This document shows positions 24,578-32,926 of a stretch of DNA of 64,000 bases, piece after piece (the stretch's first letter is position 1; each line of letters starts with the position of its first letter). The notes under the pieces were generated by a model. The model had not been told where the DNA came from and searched no databases. It saw nothing but the letters and a program-made list of their open reading frames with translations. The DNA lies in assembly GCF_014642635.1 (NCBI RefSeq), contig NZ_BMIQ01000001.1:186001-250000 (forward strand), given 5' to 3'. The translations under genes and the position numbers were made by a program. This DNA is from Aureimonas endophytica (GTDB lineage Bacteria; Pseudomonadota; Alphaproteobacteria; Rhizobiales; Rhizobiaceae).

Positions 24578-26137
24578 GTGCCGCGCCGCTTGATCGCGTT
24601 CCGGGCGGATGGCATGGAAGCCGAGGCGCCGGACGACGGCGCCGGCCTCGTTTCGTCGGGAGAGACCGGATTGCAGGACGAGCGCGAAGAACGGCGGATC
24701 CAGTCGGAACTGGCAGGGCTGAGCGACGGCTCCGATCCCTTCGCGGCGGCCGTGCGCTCCACGCGCATGCCGATGCTGATCACCAATCCGCGCCTGCCGG
24801 ACAATCCGATCATCTTCTGCAACGACGCCTTCGAGAAGCTGACCGGCTATCGGCGCGAGGAGATCTTCGGTCGCAACTGCCGATTTCTGCAAGGACCGGG
24901 CACGAATCGTGAGGACGTGGCGCGCCTGCGCCGGGCCGTCGCCGATCTGGTGCCGATCGAGATCGACCTTCTCAACTACAAGAAGAATGGCGAGACCTTC
25001 TGGAACCGCCTGCTCGTCTCGCCGGTCTTCGACGGCGGCGAGCCGACCTATTTCTTCGCCTCGCAATATGACGTGACGCCGGAGCGCGAGCGGCTGCAGC
25101 GGCTGGAACTCGACCAGGCGACGCTGGAATCGGAGATCCGTCGCCGGATCGTCGATCTTACCGAGAGCGAGGAGCGGCTGCGCTTTGCGCTCCATGCCGG
25201 ACGGCTCGGCGCCTGGACGCTCGATCTCGTGACGATGCGCTTCGTCGCCTCCAATATCTGCAAGGAGATCTTCGGCCGCCGCGCCGCCGAGGGCTTCGCC
25301 TACGAGGATCTGCGGGCGGCGATCCAGGGCGACGATCGGGCGCGCTGGGACGCGGCGGTCGCGGAAGCCGACGGCGGCGATCTCGACGTGGAGTTCCGCA
25401 TCGCGACGCCGGCGGGCGACACGCGCTGGGTGGAGATCCGTGGCCGCACGAGCCTCGACGCGGAAGGCAAGCGGCTCAGCATGGGCGGCGTCTCGCTCGA
25501 CATCACCGAGCGCAAGCGCGCGGAGGAACATCGCATCCTTCTGGTGCGCGAGCTCAATCACCGCGTGAAGAACACGCTCGCCACCGTCCAGTCGATCGTG
25601 CGCCAGTCGCTGCGGTCGGGCCGTTCGGTGCAGGAGGCGGGCGACGCGGCCGATGCCCGGATCCGCGCCTTATCCGCCGCCCATGACGTGCTGACGGACG
25701 AGAGCTGGAGCGGCGCCTCGATGCGCGACATCGTGGAACGGACGCTGCGCCCCTTCATCGACGAGAGCCGGGAGCGTATCCGGCTGGACGGCGAGGCGGT
25801 GCGCCTGCCGCCCCGGCCGGCGCTGGCGATCTCGATGGCGCTGCACGAGCTCGCGACGAATGCCGTGAAACATGGTGCCCTCTCCAGCGAGACGGGCACG
25901 GTCGCCCTGCGCTGGTCGGCCGGCGGCTCCGGGGAACCGGCCCGCCTGCGGCTGCACTGGGAAGAGGCGGGCGGTCCGCCGGTGACGCCGCCGGAGCAGC
26001 GCGGCTTCGGCACGCGGCTGATCGAGCGGGCCTTGGCGAGCGAGATCGGCGGCGAGGCGAAGCTCGACTATCGCCCGTCCGGCCTCGTCTTTACCGTCGA
26101 CGCGCCGATGGACGGTCTGATGCAGAGCGAAAGCTGA
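24578..26137 (+). CDS. LOV-domain blue-light sensor histidine kinase (HWE family)
   Basis: A 519-residue soluble photoreceptor kinase. Residues 55-165 form a LOV domain with GRNCRFLQG, where Cys101 is the adduct-forming cysteine for flavin, plus the FMN-contact NDAF, NYKKNGETFWN and FASQYDVT segments. A second PAS domain (about 200-311) ends in DITERKRAEE. The kinase has phospho-acceptor His328 in RELNHRVKNTLATVQ, the N box HELATNAVKHGALS and LHWEEAGG, which supplies the W-x-E motif of the HWE class. No transmembrane segment is seen. Related LOV kinases in Brucella and Caulobacter control virulence or adhesion. The GTG at 24578 is used; ATG 24614 is an alternative. The nearest response regulator is at 29555. 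Confidence 0.92.
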   Translation: MPRRLIAFRADGMEAEAPDDGAGLVSSGETGLQDEREERRIQSELAGLSDGSDPFAAAVRSTRMPMLITNPRLPDNPIIFCNDAFEKLTGYRREEIFGRNCRFLQGPGTNREDVARLRRAVADLVPIEIDLLNYKKNGETFWNRLLVSPVFDGGEPTYFFASQYDVTPERERLQRLELDQATLESEIRRRIVDLTESEERLRFALHAGRLGAWTLDLVTMRFVASNICKEIFGRRAAEGFAYEDLRAAIQGDDRARWDAAVAEADGGDLDVEFRIATPAGDTRWVEIRGRTSLDAEGKRLSMGGVSLDITERKRAEEHRILLVRELNHRVKNTLATVQSIVRQSLRSGRSVQEAGDAADARIRALSAAHDVLTDESWSGASMRDIVERTLRPFIDESRERIRLDGEAVRLPPRPALAISMALHELATNAVKHGALSSETGTVALRWSAGGSGEPARLRLHWEEAGGPPVTPPEQRGFGTRLIERALASEIGGEAKLDYRPSGLVFTVDAPMDGLMQSES

Positions 26138-26152
26138 GCCGGACGCGCGGTT

Positions 26153-27034
26153 TCAGGTCGCGAAGCGGGCGGCGATCGCGTCCGGCGTGAGGAGAACCGT
26201 GCCGCAATCCTCGGCGACGGCGTCCGCCAACGCTTCCGCAAGGCGCCGCAGATCCGGGTGAACGCGGCTTGACGGGAACTCGCGGGCATCGATCGCCGCG
26301 ACCGGCGCGAGGAGCCGCAGGCTGTTGGTCATAAAGACGGCCTCGGCGCCGAAGAGTTCGGCGGGGGCAAGGGACGCTTCCGCCACCGCGAGGCCGAGAC
26401 GCGGCGCAAGGTCGAGAAGCACGGCCCGAAGGATGCCGGGCAGCACGCCATCGGCCAAGGGTGGCGTCGTGAGCCGTCCGGCCGTCAGGGCGAAGAGATT
26501 GCCCGTTCCGGCGCAGGCGACGCGGCCCCGGCTATTGAGAAACAGCGCCTCGTCGAAGCCCTCCCGCCGTGCCTCGCCGGCGGCGAGAACGGCATCGAGA
26601 TAGTTCAGCGTCTTCAGGCGCGACAAGGGCGAGGTCTCGTTGCGCCGGATCGCCGTCTGGCGCAGCCGGATCGGCGCGAAGGCGACGAGCGGCGCGCCGG
26701 CCGCGAAGGTCGCGATCATGGACGGGCGGGGCGAGGGCGGCGGCGCCAGACCGCGCGGCCCGGCGCCGCGCGTCACGGTGAGGCGAAGCGAACCCGCGCC
26801 GGCTTCCGCCGCCGCGGCATCCATCACCCGTTCGGCCGCCGCGCGATCGAAGGGGATGGCGAGCGCCGCACAGGCCGCTTCGAGCCGGGCGAGATGCTGA
26901 TCGCGGAACACGGCGCGGCCATTCGCCACCAGCGCGGTGTCGAAGACGCCGTCGCCGAGAAGGAGACCGCGATCGCCGAGATCGAAGGGCACGCGCGCCG
27001 TCTCGAACCGCTCGCCGTCAAGCCAGATGGGCAT
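26153..27034 (-). CDS. pabC: Aminodeoxychorismate lyase-like class IV aminotransferase
   Basis: A 293-residue fold-type IV PLP enzyme. The Schiff-base lysine sits in SRLKTLNYLDAVLA, with the GDGVFDTAL and LNSRGRVACAGTGNLF segments typical of PabC and D-amino-acid/branched-chain aminotransferases. Since it follows pabB and pabA on the same strand, overlapping pabA by 17 bp, it most likely releases pyruvate from 4-amino-4-deoxychorismate to give p-aminobenzoate for folate. The family alone would not distinguish it from D-alanine aminotransferase. It converges with the LOV kinase. Confidence 0.85.
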   Translation of the reverse strand: MPIWLDGERFETARVPFDLGDRGLLLGDGVFDTALVANGRAVFRDQHLARLEAACAALAIPFDRAAAERVMDAAAAEAGAGSLRLTVTRGAGPRGLAPPPSPRPSMIATFAAGAPLVAFAPIRLRQTAIRRNETSPLSRLKTLNYLDAVLAAGEARREGFDEALFLNSRGRVACAGTGNLFALTAGRLTTPPLADGVLPGILRAVLLDLAPRLGLAVAEASLAPAELFGAEAVFMTNSLRLLAPVAAIDAREFPSSRVHPDLRRLAEALADAVAEDCGTVLLTPDAIAARFAT

Positions 27035-27614
27035 GGTTCCACCGTTCCGCGATCATCAGGAAATTCCCCAGAAGTGCGTGGCCCCCTTCGGACAGGATCG
27101 ATTCCGGGTGGAACTGCACGCCGAAGCTCGGATGATGGCGATGGGCGAGCGCCATCACCTCTCCCTCGGGCGAGGTCGCCGTGACGGTGAGATGCTCGGC
27201 CATCGCGGCGCTCGGCTCGACGATCAGCGAATGGTAGCGGCCGACGTGCATCGGGTCGGGCAGGCCGGCGAAAAGCCCGTCGCCGCCATGGCGGATCGGG
27301 GTCGCCCGCCCATGCATCGGCACGCGGGCGGCCACCGTGCGCCCGCCGAAGGCGGTGCCGAGGCACTGATGGCCGAGGCAGATGCCGAGAATCGGAATGC
27401 GGCCCGAAAAGGCGCGGATGAGGTCGAGCGAGATGCCGGCCTCGTCCGGCGAGCAGGGCCCGGGGGAAATGAGGATGGCGCTCGGCCGCAGGCGCTCGAT
27501 CTCGGCAAGTGTGATGCGATCGTTGCGCCGGATGCGGCTGTCATGGCCGAGTTCCGCGCAATAGCGCAGGATGTTGAAGACGAAGGAGTCGTAGTTGTCG
27601 ATGACGAGGAGCAT
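27018..27614 (-). CDS. pabA: Aminodeoxychorismate/anthranilate synthase glutamine amidotransferase component
   Basis: A 198-residue class I glutamine amidotransferase. It starts MLLVIDNYDSFVFN. The nucleophile Cys is in GICLGHQCLG, and the His-Glu pair is in GVQFHPESIL. It supplies ammonia to PabB. Such subunits can also serve anthranilate synthase (TrpG), but the gene is sandwiched between pabB and pabC. The ATG at 27614 overlaps the pabB stop by one base (TGATG), so the two subunits should be made in equal amounts. GAGGAGC precedes the start. Confidence 0.9.
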   Translation of the reverse strand: MLLVIDNYDSFVFNILRYCAELGHDSRIRRNDRITLAEIERLRPSAILISPGPCSPDEAGISLDLIRAFSGRIPILGICLGHQCLGTAFGGRTVAARVPMHGRATPIRHGGDGLFAGLPDPMHVGRYHSLIVEPSAAMAEHLTVTATSPEGEVMALAHRHHPSFGVQFHPESILSEGGHALLGNFLMIAERWNHAHLA

Positions 27615-29008
27615 CAGCCGGGCCGCTCCACCGCATGGGCCACGAAGCCGGCGAAGATGCCCTCCGCCTTGGCGAGCGTTTCGCGATATTCGGCCTCCGG
27701 CTCCGACAGGAGGGTGATGCCGCCGCCGGCATGGAAGCGGGCGCGCTCCTGATCGAGCGTCACCGTGCGAATAGCGATGTTGAGATCGAGGTCGCCGTCG
27801 AAGCCGAGATAGCCGATCGCGCCGCAATAGATCCCGCGCGCCGCCCCTTCGAGTTCCGTGATGATGTCCATCGCCCGCAGCTTGGGCGCGCCGGTGATCG
27901 AGCCGCCCGGAAAGGCGGCGGCGAGAAGATCGGCGGCGCCGAGCCCGTCGCGCAGATGGTTGGTGACGACCGAGACGAGGTGATGCACCGAAGCGAAGCT
28001 CTGCAACTCGCAGAGCTTCGGCACCGCCACGCTGCCCGGCCGCGCCACCTTCGACAGGTCGTTGCGCAGGAGATCGACGATCATGACGTTTTCCGCCCGG
28101 TCCTTCTCCGAAGCGACGAGGCGGGCCGCGAGGGCGGCATCCTCGGCCGGATCGGGCGAGCGCCGCGCCGTGCCCTTGATCGGATGCGCTTCCACGGCGC
28201 CGTCGCGGCAGGACAGGAAGCGCTCCGGCGAGGCCGAGGCGATCATGCGGTCGCCGAAGGAGAGGAAGGCGCCGAAAGGCGCCGGATTGACGAGGCGCAA
28301 CGCCTTGTAGAAGGCCCAGGGATCGAAGCCGGCCGGCAAAGCCGCCTCGAAGCGCTGCGCGATATTGGCCTGATAGATGTCGCCGGCGCGGATATAGGCC
28401 TGGACCCGTGCCACGGCTTCGGCGAAACCTTCCGCCGTGAAGTTCGAATGCCAGGGACCGACCGACCGGCTGCCCGTAATCCTAGCGGGCCTAGCCTCGC
28501 GCAGCAGCGCCAGCCCTTCCGCGAGCCGGGCTTCGGCCCGCGCTTCCCGCGCCGCTCCCTCCGCTTCCGGCAGGCCGGAGGAGAAGAGCCAGGCGCGGCG
28601 CTCGGAATGGTCGACGGCGAAGACGAGATCGTAGAAGCCGAAGTCCATCTCGTCGCCGCCCGCGCCCTCCGCCGGTTCCGCCAGCCGCTCCAGCCGCCGT
28701 CCGAAATCATAGGCGATGCCGCCGATCGCTCCGCCGCGAAACGGCACCGGACCATCGGCGCGCGGCAGGCGGTGCCGGGCGAGCGCGTCTCGCAACGCAT
28801 CAAGCGGCGCGCCCGGCAGCGGGGTTCCGTTCCAGAAGGCACGGCCGTCGCGCACGGCGAAACGGGCGAAAGGCTTTATGCCGATGAACGAATACCGGCC
28901 GAGCCCGCCGGACGCGGCCGCGCTGTCGAGAAAGGCGAAGCCCGGGCACGCGGCCAGACGGTCCGCGACGGCGATCGCCTCCTCGCAACCGAGTTCGCGC
29001 TGCCGCAT
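27614..29008 (-). CDS. pabB: Aminodeoxychorismate synthase component I
   Basis: A 464-residue chorismate-binding enzyme. Its PIKGTARR segment contains the lysine that marks PabB (anthranilate and isochorismate synthases have Ala there), and the C-terminal part has ENVMIVDLLRND, FPGGSITGAPK and GAIGYLGF, all active-site segments of the family. It aminates chorismate with ammonia from PabA. The start at 29008 follows GGAGG; an extension to 29341 is in frame but lacks resemblance to the family. It heads the pabB-pabA-pabC operon on the minus strand. Confidence 0.9.
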   Translation of the reverse strand: MRQRELGCEEAIAVADRLAACPGFAFLDSAAASGGLGRYSFIGIKPFARFAVRDGRAFWNGTPLPGAPLDALRDALARHRLPRADGPVPFRGGAIGGIAYDFGRRLERLAEPAEGAGGDEMDFGFYDLVFAVDHSERRAWLFSSGLPEAEGAAREARAEARLAEGLALLREARPARITGSRSVGPWHSNFTAEGFAEAVARVQAYIRAGDIYQANIAQRFEAALPAGFDPWAFYKALRLVNPAPFGAFLSFGDRMIASASPERFLSCRDGAVEAHPIKGTARRSPDPAEDAALAARLVASEKDRAENVMIVDLLRNDLSKVARPGSVAVPKLCELQSFASVHHLVSVVTNHLRDGLGAADLLAAAFPGGSITGAPKLRAMDIITELEGAARGIYCGAIGYLGFDGDLDLNIAIRTVTLDQERARFHAGGGITLLSEPEAEYRETLAKAEGIFAGFVAHAVERPG

Positions 29009-29102
29009 CCCGTTCACAGCCTCCCGCCGACCTGTCTCGGATTGGCACGGGGGCGGCATGGCGGCAAGTCGGATCATCCGCCGTGAAACAGCGCCGCGTC
29101 GA

Positions 29103-29420
29103 TCACTCCTCGCGTCGCAACACGTCCCGGCCGGGCGCGACGTCGATGACGGGCGGCGCCTCGATCGCCGGCAGAACGACCCGGCCGGCCGAACCGAGCC
29201 GGAGTTCGTCGGATGTCGAACTCGGCAATGGCGTCTTCCGGCCGATGGCAGCTGCCGGCGCCGGGCGAGCCGTCCCTTCGGGCTCCGCCGCCGGCACGGT
29301 CGGCGCCGCGACGCGCATGACCGTCCGATAGGCATGGGCACGCCGGTGTAGCAGGTCGGGACTCTCGCAGCCGGCGAGGATGGCGAGGCCGGTCAGCAGA
29401 AGACAGGGGACGAACCTCAA
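29103..29420 (-). CDS. Small putative lipoprotein
   Basis: A 105-residue protein with a convincing lipoprotein signal: MRFVPCLLLTGLAILAGC, where LAGC is the lipobox and Cys18 would be lipidated. The mature part is Pro/Ala-rich, without a domain I recognise. It lies upstream of pabB on the same strand, 94 bp apart. I cannot tell whether it is co-transcribed. The lipobox and hydrophobic core argue for a real gene; the biased composition of this genome means that some doubt remains. Confidence 0.55.
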   Translation of the reverse strand: MRFVPCLLLTGLAILAGCESPDLLHRRAHAYRTVMRVAAPTVPAAEPEGTARPAPAAAIGRKTPLPSSTSDELRLGSAGRVVLPAIEAPPVIDVAPGRDVLRREE

Positions 29421-29554
29421 GACGCTTCTCCGCCGGTTGGCGACGAAAGGCGGTCCGCGATCACCCCGTCGAAACGAGGGGCCGGCCGGCCGATGTCATT
29501 GCCCCGTCCGATAAAGGACAGGGCTTACCAGGGCGTGTCTTTCGGCGGCTTGTT

Positions 29555-29947
29555 TCAGGACCGGCCTTGCAGGACCGCCGTCACGAGCTTCGCCACGAGC
29601 TCGTCATCATAGGGCTTCGAGAGCTGCGGCAGGTTGAGGTCCGATCCGTCGGGGACGTCGCGATAGCCGGTCGCCAGCATTACCGGCAGACCGGGGCGAA
29701 TCGCGGCGATCTGCCGGGCGAGATCGGTGCCGGTCATGCCCGGCATCGACTGGTCGGTGATCACGAGGTCGATCGCGGCCCCGTCCTCCAGATGGCCGAG
29801 CGCCTGCCGGCCCGAAGTCGCCTCGACCACATGGTGGCCGAGATCCTCCAGGAGGGATACGAGGCTCATGGCGACGAGCGCGTCGTCGTCCACCACCAGA
29901 ATGCGCGCGGGGGGCGATGCGCGAGGTTTGTCGGCGACATCCGTCAT
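29555..29947 (-). CDS. Single-domain response regulator (CheY-like receiver)
   Basis: A 130-residue receiver with no output domain. The acidic pair is in ILVVDDDALVAM, the phospho-acceptor Asp in DLVITDQSMPGMTG, a Thr-type switch position in MLATGYRD and the conserved Lys in QLSKPYDD. Receivers of this form in alphaproteobacteria often act in phosphorelays with HWE/HisKA2 kinases or PAS kinases. The LOV kinase at 24578 is a possible but unproven partner. The ATG at 29947 removes an N-terminal extension with no receiver homology. It is 134 bp downstream of the putative lipoprotein start. Confidence 0.85.
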   Translation of the reverse strand: MTDVADKPRASPPARILVVDDDALVAMSLVSLLEDLGHHVVEATSGRQALGHLEDGAAIDLVITDQSMPGMTGTDLARQIAAIRPGLPVMLATGYRDVPDGSDLNLPQLSKPYDDELVAKLVTAVLQGRS

Positions 29948-30030
29948 CGCGTCACTAAGTGGGCAATCTTCCGGCAAGGCAAGATGCAATCCAACGCAAA
30001 TGGGATGCGGGCGAAGGGGTGCGGACATGC

Positions 30031-30056
30031 GAAAGGCGGCCCGAGGGGCCGCCTTC
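30031..30056 (-). terminator. Terminator of the DUF1127 gene
   Basis: AAGGCGGCCC (30033-30042) pairs with GGGCCGCCTT (30046-30055) across a three-base loop, a 10-bp stem. On the minus strand it is followed by a short T run (CCTTTCG). It lies about 40 bases beyond the DUF1127 stop, so it most likely ends that short transcript. Confidence 0.65.
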
Positions 30057-30094
30057 ACCGTCACATGCGGATGATCGCGGAGCGATCGATGCGT

Positions 30095-30250
30095 TCAGAA
30101 GGCCAAGCGGCCGCGACGCACGACCAGCTCGATGTCGCCGCGATTGACGCCGATATCCGACAGCTGGCGGTCGTCCATGCTGGACAGGAGGCTGACGGTC
30201 TTGCGGTGATCGCGATACTGACGAAGGCGGGTGGTGAAGGAGTTAAACAT
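30095..30250 (-). CDS. DUF1127 small arginine-rich protein
   Basis: A 51-residue protein starting MFNSFTTRLRQYRDHRKTV and containing the DUF1127 (YjiS-like) core LSSMDDRQLSDIGVNRGDIELVV. Such proteins are common in alphaproteobacteria, often occur in several copies, and in a few species affect RNA turnover, phosphate or stress responses and fucose use. It ends with a clear terminator and has a perfect 19-bp palindrome 48 bp upstream of its start. In Brucella the LysR regulator VtlR/LsrB controls several DUF1127 genes, and the palindrome is LysR-like. A second DUF1127 gene is at 60507. Confidence 0.85.
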   Translation of the reverse strand: MFNSFTTRLRQYRDHRKTVSLLSSMDDRQLSDIGVNRGDIELVVRRGRLAF

Positions 30251-30297
30251 CGCTGCGTCTTTCGAACGAACTGATGCTGCTCAGATAGTGTGCGGCG

Positions 30298-30316
30298 TTG
30301 CACAAATTAAGTGCAA
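30298..30316. promoter_or_regulatory. Perfect palindrome TTGCAC-N7-GTGCAA, LysR-type box candidate
   Basis: TTGCACAAATTAAGTGCAA is a 6-bp inverted repeat around a 7-bp AT-rich centre and fits the T-N11-A rule of LysR-family sites. It lies between the divergent DUF1127 gene (start 30250) and the Pcm-like gene (start 30490), much closer to the former. A second TGCAA...TGCAC arrangement overlaps its right side (30311-30325). Function is inferred. Confidence 0.5.
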
Positions 30317-30489
30317 ACCCTGCACGGCAGTTATGCGGAATCCGCATGCCAGCCGAGCGGCGCGCTTCATCTTCGGTTCATCTCTTCGTGCTTGCTAAGG
30401 GTGAGGACGCCTTCGACCCCAAGCGCCTTGCGCCGCCCCCGGCCCGCCACTATTGACGAGTTGGGGAAATCGAGCAGGCCGATCGGCAA

Positions 30490-31140
30490 ATGGACTTCAC
30501 GCACGCCCGTACGACGATGGTCGACAACCAGATCCGGACGGAGGACGTCACCGACTGGGACGTCCTGCGCTCCTTTCTGACGGTTCCGCGCGAGGCTTTC
30601 GTCCCAGAAGGGCAGAAGGCGCTCGCCTATATCGGCAAGGACCTGCCGCTGGCGAACGGTCGCCGCCTGATGGCGCCGTCCTCCTTCGCCCGCCTTCTGC
30701 AGCTGCTGCAGATCCGCTCGGACGACGCGGTGCTCGATGTCGGCGCGGGCTGCGGCTATGCCGCCGCCGTGATGGCGCCTCTCGCGAGATCCGTCACCGC
30801 GCTGGAAGAGGACGAAGACCTCGCGGCAAGCGCTTCCTCGGCGCTCTCGGAGCTGGGGGCTGCCAATGTTTCCGTGGTGAAGGGCGCCCTGCGCGAGGGC
30901 TGGACCACCGGCGCTCCCTATGACCGGATCATCTTCGAAGGCGCGATCGAGGATATGCCGGTGCTCTTCTACGACCAGCTGGCTGAGAACGGCCGCATGG
31001 TCGTGGTGGAAGGGCGCGGCAATGCGGCCACCGCGCGCCTTTACCTAAAGGAAGGCGGCGGTGTATCCAACCGCTTCGCCTTCAACTGCAGCCTGCCGAT
31101 GCTGCCGGGATTCGAGCGTCCGCCGCAATTTGTCTTCTGA
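30490..31140 (+). CDS. Protein-L-isoaspartate O-methyltransferase-like protein (upstream of tolC)
   Basis: A 216-residue class I methyltransferase. The SAM-binding motif is VLDVGAGCGYAAAVM (residues 78-92), followed by an acidic motif (TALEEDED) and the PYDRIIFEGA segment. The region that in classical Pcm reads TISQP is LMAPSS here, so isoaspartate repair cannot be assumed. The gene stands upstream of tolC, an arrangement I recall from other rhizobia. The starting ATG follows GATCGGCAA, a weak ribosome site. A second Pcm homologue sits at 49392. Confidence 0.8.
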   Translation: MDFTHARTTMVDNQIRTEDVTDWDVLRSFLTVPREAFVPEGQKALAYIGKDLPLANGRRLMAPSSFARLLQLLQIRSDDAVLDVGAGCGYAAAVMAPLARSVTALEEDEDLAASASSALSELGAANVSVVKGALREGWTTGAPYDRIIFEGAIEDMPVLFYDQLAENGRMVVVEGRGNAATARLYLKEGGGVSNRFAFNCSLPMLPGFERPPQFVF

Positions 31141-31314
31141 GTTCATGCGGTTGATTGTCTACCGATGCGGAAAAAGCGCAGGGCGTGATGTTCAAGCCAC
31201 ATCGGTTCCGCGCAAGGAATGCTAACGATAGCTTTGGACAGATCGCGCTCGGCCGGACCATCGTTCGAGTTTCGGGTCTGAAGGGGGTTCGAAGTCCCGG
31301 ATAAAGGGTTTCGA

Positions 31315-32787
31315 ATGAAGGATTTGCCGGAGCATGGAACCTTGCGTCTGAGAAACTTGGTGCGGTTCCTGGCCGCGGTGTCGGTGCTCTCGCTTTCGAC
31401 GGCCGCCGATGCGGAAACGCTCTCCGGTGCGCTCTCGCGCGCTTATCGCAACAATCAGGCGCTGAACATCGCCCGCGCCCAGCTTCGGGCGACGGACGAA
31501 TACGTGCCCCAGGCGAAATCGGGCCTGCGCCCTTTCGTGTCGGGAACAGGCGCCGCGACCAGCGCGCTCGCCCGCACCACGAATGGCGACAATCTGCGCA
31601 GCGAGCGGCAGAACACCAACCAGTTCTCCGGCGGCATTGAGCTGAACCAGACGATCTTCGACGGGTTCCAGACGCCGAACAACATCCGCTCCGCCGAAGC
31701 CCAGGTGAAGGCGGCGCAGCAGAACCTCGCCAATACCGAGCAGAACACGCTGAGCGACGTCGTCTCGGCCTATATGAACGTGCTGCGCGATCGGCAGATC
31801 GCGGCCTTGCGACGGCAGAACCTTGCCTTCCTCGAGGAGCAGGTGCGCGCCGCCCAGGCCCGCTTCGACGTCGGCGAGGGCACCCGCACGGACGTCGCCC
31901 AGGCCGAATCGCAGCGCGCCCTGTCGACCGCCCTTCTGAACTCGGCTCTCTCGCAGGTGGCGTCCAGCGAGGCGACCTATTTCCAGCTCGTCGGAGACGC
32001 CCCCCGCGATCTCCAGCCCGGGCGTTCGATCGGCGCGACGATCCTGCCCCGGACCGTGCTCGACGCGACGAACATCTCGCAGCGCGAGCATCCGGCGATT
32101 CTCGCGACGCTCTTCGCGGTCGATGCCGCCGCCTATCAGGTGAAGTCGGCCGAGGGCCGCCTTCTTCCGCAGCTGAGCCTCACGGCGCGGGCGCAGGACA
32201 CCTATGCCACGTCGAGCAGCGATCCGAACACGACGGTGAGCACGCTCGCCAACGGCCTGCCGGGCGTACGCCAGCTCGACACGCTGACCAGCAACACCGT
32301 GCAGGGCACCGTCGCGGCGCAGCTCACCATCCCGATCTATCAGGGCGGCTTGCGCGCGTCGGAGATCCGTCAGGCGAAGGAAACGCTCGGCCAGCGCCAG
32401 ATCGAAGTCGACCAGACGCGCGATCAGGTCCGCGCCGCCGTCGCCTCCGCCTGGGCCGCGCGCCAGGCGGCGCTCGCCAACGTGACCGGCTACGACGCCC
32501 AGGTCCGCGCCGCCCGCCTCGCGCTCAACGGCGTGATCGAGGAGCGCAATGTCGGACAGCGGACGACGCTGGACGTCCTGAACGCCCAGGCGGACGTCAT
32601 CACCGCGCAGATTCTGCTTGCCGGCGCGCAGCGCGACGAGGTGGTGACGAGCTATACACTGGCCTCGGCCATCGGCCGCCTGTCGGCCGCGCGCCTGAAG
32701 CTCGACGCGAAGATCTACGATCCGAACGAGCACTACAAGGCCGTGAAGAACAAGTGGGGCGGCACGCGCACCCCGGACGGCCGCTGA
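31315..32787 (+). CDS. tolC: TolC-family outer-membrane efflux channel
   Basis: A 490-residue TolC family protein. A signal peptide ends near ADA at residues 31-33. Two homologous halves of long alpha-helical hairpins follow (ALSRAYRNNQALNIARAQLRA in the first half, TRDQVRAAVASAWAARQAAL in the second), together with the typical GTRTDVAQAES and RTTLDVLNAQ segments. It would form the trimeric outer-membrane exit duct for RND and type I secretion systems, potentially including the pump at 5420-9765. It follows the Pcm-like gene after 174 bp, which is probably enough for its own promoter. Confidence 0.93.
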   Translation: MKDLPEHGTLRLRNLVRFLAAVSVLSLSTAADAETLSGALSRAYRNNQALNIARAQLRATDEYVPQAKSGLRPFVSGTGAATSALARTTNGDNLRSERQNTNQFSGGIELNQTIFDGFQTPNNIRSAEAQVKAAQQNLANTEQNTLSDVVSAYMNVLRDRQIAALRRQNLAFLEEQVRAAQARFDVGEGTRTDVAQAESQRALSTALLNSALSQVASSEATYFQLVGDAPRDLQPGRSIGATILPRTVLDATNISQREHPAILATLFAVDAAAYQVKSAEGRLLPQLSLTARAQDTYATSSSDPNTTVSTLANGLPGVRQLDTLTSNTVQGTVAAQLTIPIYQGGLRASEIRQAKETLGQRQIEVDQTRDQVRAAVASAWAARQAALANVTGYDAQVRAARLALNGVIEERNVGQRTTLDVLNAQADVITAQILLAGAQRDEVVTSYTLASAIGRLSAARLKLDAKIYDPNEHYKAVKNKWGGTRTPDGR

Positions 32788-32926
32788 AATCAAGTCCTGC
32801 CGGCGGTCTACCGGGAATAGCCGTGGATCGCCGCGCGCCGGTCTTCTTGCGCTAGCGCATTCGGGCTAGACTGCCTCCATGAACTCGGCGAGCGGCCTTG
32901 AGCCGCCGCGGTCTCGGATCATCGTG

